A DNA stretch of 24,168 nt from a virus: positions 1 through 24,168 of IMG/VR virus record IMGVR_UViG_3300031972_001243; one strand, 5' to 3'. Position 1 is the first letter of the stretch, and each line of letters begins with the position of its first letter. Of the stretch, positions 23,901 to 24,168 are shown piece by piece. A model generated the notes under the pieces. It did no database searches and was not told where the DNA came from. It saw only the letters and a program-made list of their open reading frames with translations. The translations under genes were made by a program, and so were the position numbers.

Positions 23901-24168
23901 AGTCTTGCCGTCTGCTCTAGTCTGTATTCTGATTGCAGTTGGGCTAACTCCCCATTCACCCAACGTCTTACCGTCAGGTGCAAACAAATCAGTACAGTCG
24001 AATGTAACATCTGTGTCATTACTTGGAGCATTGACAGCATGCTCTACTGCTGCTGCTATGACTTCATCGGTTAGAAGACATGTAAAGTTGATTCTCGGAC
24101 TGAGATACCAGTCTCCGTTAGCGTGATTTGCTCCTCCACCTTGTACTCCGTAAAACTTGTGAGTGCCG
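14913..24168 (-). CDS. Giant virion/adhesin-like protein, at least 3084 residues (N-terminus outside window)
   Basis: One frame is open from the window edge (first full codon at 24167) to TGA at 14913-14915. No stop or convincing start occurs near 23987, where a TTG could be mistaken for a start: the codons upstream encode an ordinary continuation (for example DWYLSPRINFTCLLTDEV). The protein is rich in Gly, Ser, Asn, Asp, His and aromatic residues, poor in Cys, has no membrane segment, and is probably beta-rich throughout. Near the C-terminus it holds a LamG-like module. Length, composition and the adjacent hub-like gene suggest a fibre, baseplate-arm or other host-contact protein. I recognise no fold for the first 2600 residues. 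It heads the visible part of the minus-strand operon; its stop overlaps the ribosome-binding region of the metallopeptidase gene. Confidence 0.8.
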   Translation of the reverse strand, partial: GTHKFYGVQGGGANHANGDWYLSPRINFTCLLTDEVIAAAVEHAVNAPSNDTDVTFDCTDLFAPDGKTLGEWGVSPTAIRIQTRADGKTPMSKLFEAKLTRDWGLLDGASTDAVVASKHTGGLSDAEKDAGTRLDVGYIPYTVLQINTKFRGSNANTATPVLVDSQNNVVDTTTWQRNLRGDNFTDVAGDHIIPRVDSPCIEIHNVTGNNLQLPSGESWALFGKLASHDNNSWGEPFIVWYSTTEYAEVQSNPGTSPGTPITEAGVIIKSANFSPTQFDVVFKGTSRIKDASQTDGVRRAGSKQASPFLYFRGGRDSPDHWVPLYFGGGFSGAVVDINDGTQNDYSDFYTHPYSSGPTGSAGFQNVGELAGSYALLDANAMLAMFPGTPYLDQHRGQNHPPFFNQDAILPFDMAKGANAKVTGLTYTDLINTVSVNIPSPIVLRFAHPNARYSAEGDTDNQTTYMIFGPGQAFPHNTASFEPQGKDIVTTGNGYSAVPVHFDDDFRLDTFLPNQLANGDEAEHSGFNRETDITVAHLPMSTFFQQNKRSGFNYAMNWEPTKGFPSTAASGSKVYSQSYNHAFYYEGSVATTANLPKHYHPFNYVFTDISNNAIGSGTYPKTRKSAVIWHMDGGYHPGGHFLDDHVNINPKHPVADARVSNGSGASRNTTVFRPCGLLAKAYLTKYSTPGDQEADDNVVIVDATRVQNAEELGAIVSGAINTFPGKNPLKAIGGTFMPSMQNSHKQDRYGWVELQVVSYTAEAGGTPASITVDSTATTYPDYGWLRVSDGVFSGYAPYISQSVGASDITFTLGKNAVTSNTNIVDVEGGVALVPDGTFKAYIWTKTGTHRFNNDSSNSTRDHMCQVHYSGYVDAVDRTKAIGAVGWAGEAYSYLNSYEIGTNLHPAGLGAWHAALGFSPYGAAETCLSSSSPVGAAETPTATFYADYCVTGLSSRHLIAITHESELPLIAKADKDGITCAGDWLKLVDTGDITHAGTIAWDTGKVHNKSRYVGSATAGPHVEAQMHSGYTRPSASSDYPASGAAPTDGELHRTIQSGDMVRANACNYATGDLFWDESVVKQSAFHEDASTYGVECIGVSNHDHYLDVTASPHTGLYGYYGDRHPSRNFLPEHVVWKRMDGGGLTMPAVNARGLGMIPWVKRKDGSDYKLVGEKVLGNVRFSFESTNSAMFPIIQAQELGHPQLSEKHPFEIRNALLIPNEHVQFESVQVVDDTGQEHRIEGGSPLGTVILDFRHISDRDVEGLAPALAGAGVNPNLKIRLPNPDEIPGNIVVRSGFDRIQAYQNESFGSGGLQHPAQNITNIRQMFNNDYSGPRLWPTWENNGWEHLSQDASDISVTKSDSRLKFPASTNEGWSDHTSNAPLESAYEPHDRSLFFHVTRMGVSMTHRYDVDELSFSEYDEANNEIDVTTTPEAATWLDTSEQSGGRYFLRVYDPSTNKGVLASYIGTGTNKFTGVVVSPDFKSFINGKSGLKVVPSYYMPAGSTRMFAARRLRDHSEHSGASPDMKKIDWHDLYTNLPSSTGVMKDPSEAHKRLVKPKMTPMPIPRMGHHYVTPTMALMPGHYAHPAYQRLYDLNTACKSSSHDPISKSLVGTLETARTSGTNTLDDQGFGRDPLIWFSTPTAAFSPSDIHGGAFTLLTETKLKYEGYGIAASSGANAGTVNASGGHTLVLEAANSYTLNHHFPDPLEVGAYQIIIQPNVFKQQLKGFHENGPATDVPDGSVVELTGQQVNTVIAIEKDMSTRGAYALILAEATMADVRGCEVILNEIILDIEPDAGSQFTNLPPLALYNPLGVQESTSPSFTRRSLPYRPGMFQSATPGRTLTIPWWGILHKDGATATGANKFKHLEWHKPDNYYELCRANFGCVGAQITLAGYPTSFLDIYEPHKRLRSLNPNCVVISKNQSSTTITVDNNDMFPVTPYYGEVLEYTKNGVRYTATYSNRTGTLAHATLGESDTFEGVTGSAAFWSNLDTDAIIKLSRPYDNAQSDTIFTDSETSMLTRNLPQLSNGTRDTNSLNPADAFLCMWHPNLGRPFTWYSDTADGGTRAFYTNDGTADTPQDKKGYNHLPEHFETIHYQDFNYVASKGPFGLAMKWVVPPHDHDNDSGTALSHDGTIQTAAQIDAKVDGSGTLNHQGGTVGSNKYNFSGFWPGGSHGGGAVSRLESYGHSLIGWGSDTYGMDCETYQDSTGVATLSLPNDRNRCFGYRMAVRQLYNRPRWSPYVRGWLEVANSNAMLGYYHGPLIQHDSKTNGWDYVGSDTGQSDQDFDAMYVGILERITQVSSLLGQDQIGRQVRYSDGRRMTGPFGCPVRTLRNASTTTRLYPNDEDGQGVEELAQAHRHYMIDWWGNTRGEDVRRFPVRGFGLRPSWDPEDAYKDTNVTHRPAAHDLFGGDGNDRYSGNDNSDNNAASNMGTADWFNPASALRVGDRGDGRGVRWPTVFNESLLMAVSENHDATGLVLSHSTAEPIFGQGLVRPSNDTLQSGEIERGISDRVDLNSDDGLLKPSSNVGEAIETVNADIRGAEPVSRNDVRLGLDVDTMAELNDGVSREYIVMSTEAASLHTDREVGQRTNIRGAYNVGSRTLKDLDMTALDWSAQPVTGVVKHSNAHAMWPLGGTYVMEWNKHAGNLDVKGWGRELTRDGMVLWLKADSLDLEDGDPVTSWKSDAPGEYEFTQGTASAQPSFIASSSAVNNMPVIDCDGDDILSKSFEADLNTNEITVFVVAIIDSDDGNIHGIVESRGSSPVARSGFNIYGRMDGSRERWQLWGGANTLWIQVQTAQDSIVPGVADIITGKIYGGDGAGSTANYEIYENGVLAHSDTGAFYKSTADPYQLGNVPSSFYLNGKIAEVIQYNRNLTDLEQKQVESYLSEKYGISTTSLGQTSNPYQGINHDPILENINYTDNNVQFLYRPLYGLDYKHTQMFRPYIALKGSSPQENANFYRATSGGKYGMFTSDVPSARTGTPSAPPYAPVYTVSPATSTTVPISQGPKIQGVDVTGYDKTDIRSPVARVVMSENTLEHFRADASRKSIDDDEGDYSVQPRHSQTLHPKGSKGDASYNTGDHSGE
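15489..16193 (-). other. LamG/concanavalin-like jelly-roll module within the giant protein
   Basis: These 235 codons (residues about 2659-2893 of the visible protein) begin GMVLWLKADSL, followed by GDPVTSW, and end with YLNGKIAEVIQYNRNLT and VESYLSEKYGIS. Opening and closing segments of this kind are characteristic of LamG-type carbohydrate- or protein-binding jelly rolls. The DNA is more AT-rich than its flanks: hand counts of rows 15541-15600 and 15961-16020 give 30 percent G+C each, against 50 percent in row 19381-19440 of the same gene. This suggests a separately acquired receptor-binding module. Confidence 0.75.

Noticed and set aside
23985-23987. TTG at 23987 as the start of the giant protein
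   Set aside because: The frame stays open to the window edge with ordinary protein-like sequence and no ribosome binding site is placed for this TTG.
1-24168. tRNA genes, CRISPR arrays, insertion sequences and long terminal repeats
   Set aside because: None was found by eye; nearly all bases are covered by tightly packed coding frames, and the largest gap (271-389) holds only the hairpin, a possible small ORF and a weak promoter candidate.

Overview
The window reads as part of a double-stranded DNA virus of a marine archaeon. The closest type I can name from memory is the magrovirus group, which infects Marine Group II (Poseidoniales) Euryarchaeota. A compact, overlapping gene set combines archaeal information-processing proteins (family B DNA polymerase, sliding clamp, archaeo-eukaryotic primase with a PriL-type Fe-S tail, XPF/ERCC4-type nuclease, group II chaperonin) with virion-type genes. 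No rRNA, tRNA, CRISPR array or insertion sequence was seen. Shine-Dalgarno sequences are strong (for example GAGGTGAT before the clamp gene), and at least one gene appears to start at TTG.

Layout. Bases 1-11001 are a plus-strand replication and nucleic-acid-processing block. In order it holds: the 3' end of an unknown gene; a short leader with a perfect inverted repeat and a possible 38-residue ORF; a sliding clamp; a 52-residue zinc ribbon; DNA polymerase B; a MazG-like protein; a Cas4/RecB-type PD-(D/E)XK nuclease; an 87-residue unknown; a fused primase; a 41-residue membrane peptide; an 87-residue zinc-finger protein; an ERCC4-HhH nuclease; a P-loop ATPase resembling DUF3987 helicases; a 47-residue zinc-finger peptide; a DEDDy 3'-5' exonuclease; and a thermosome-like chaperonin. 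Most neighbours overlap by 1 to 30 bases or sit within a few bases of each other, which suggests one or very few transcripts with translational coupling.

Bases 10998-24168 are read from the minus strand and look like a virion or tail block. In transcription order it holds: a giant protein (at least 3084 residues, start outside the window) carrying a LamG-like module near its C-terminus; a small HExxH metallopeptidase-like protein; a 551-residue protein resembling baseplate hub proteins; a 118-residue protein; a 396-residue glycine/threonine-rich appendage-type protein; and an 83-residue basic zinc ribbon. The two blocks converge and their stop codons overlap at 10998-11001.

How the genes could work together: clamp, polymerase, primase and helicase-like ATPase would make an almost self-sufficient archaeal-type replisome. 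The Cas4-like, ERCC4 and DEDDy nucleases would serve end processing, recombination or host DNA turnover. The chaperonin would fold large virion proteins such as the giant adhesin-like protein encoded opposite it. Functions come from motifs read by eye; no database search was possible.
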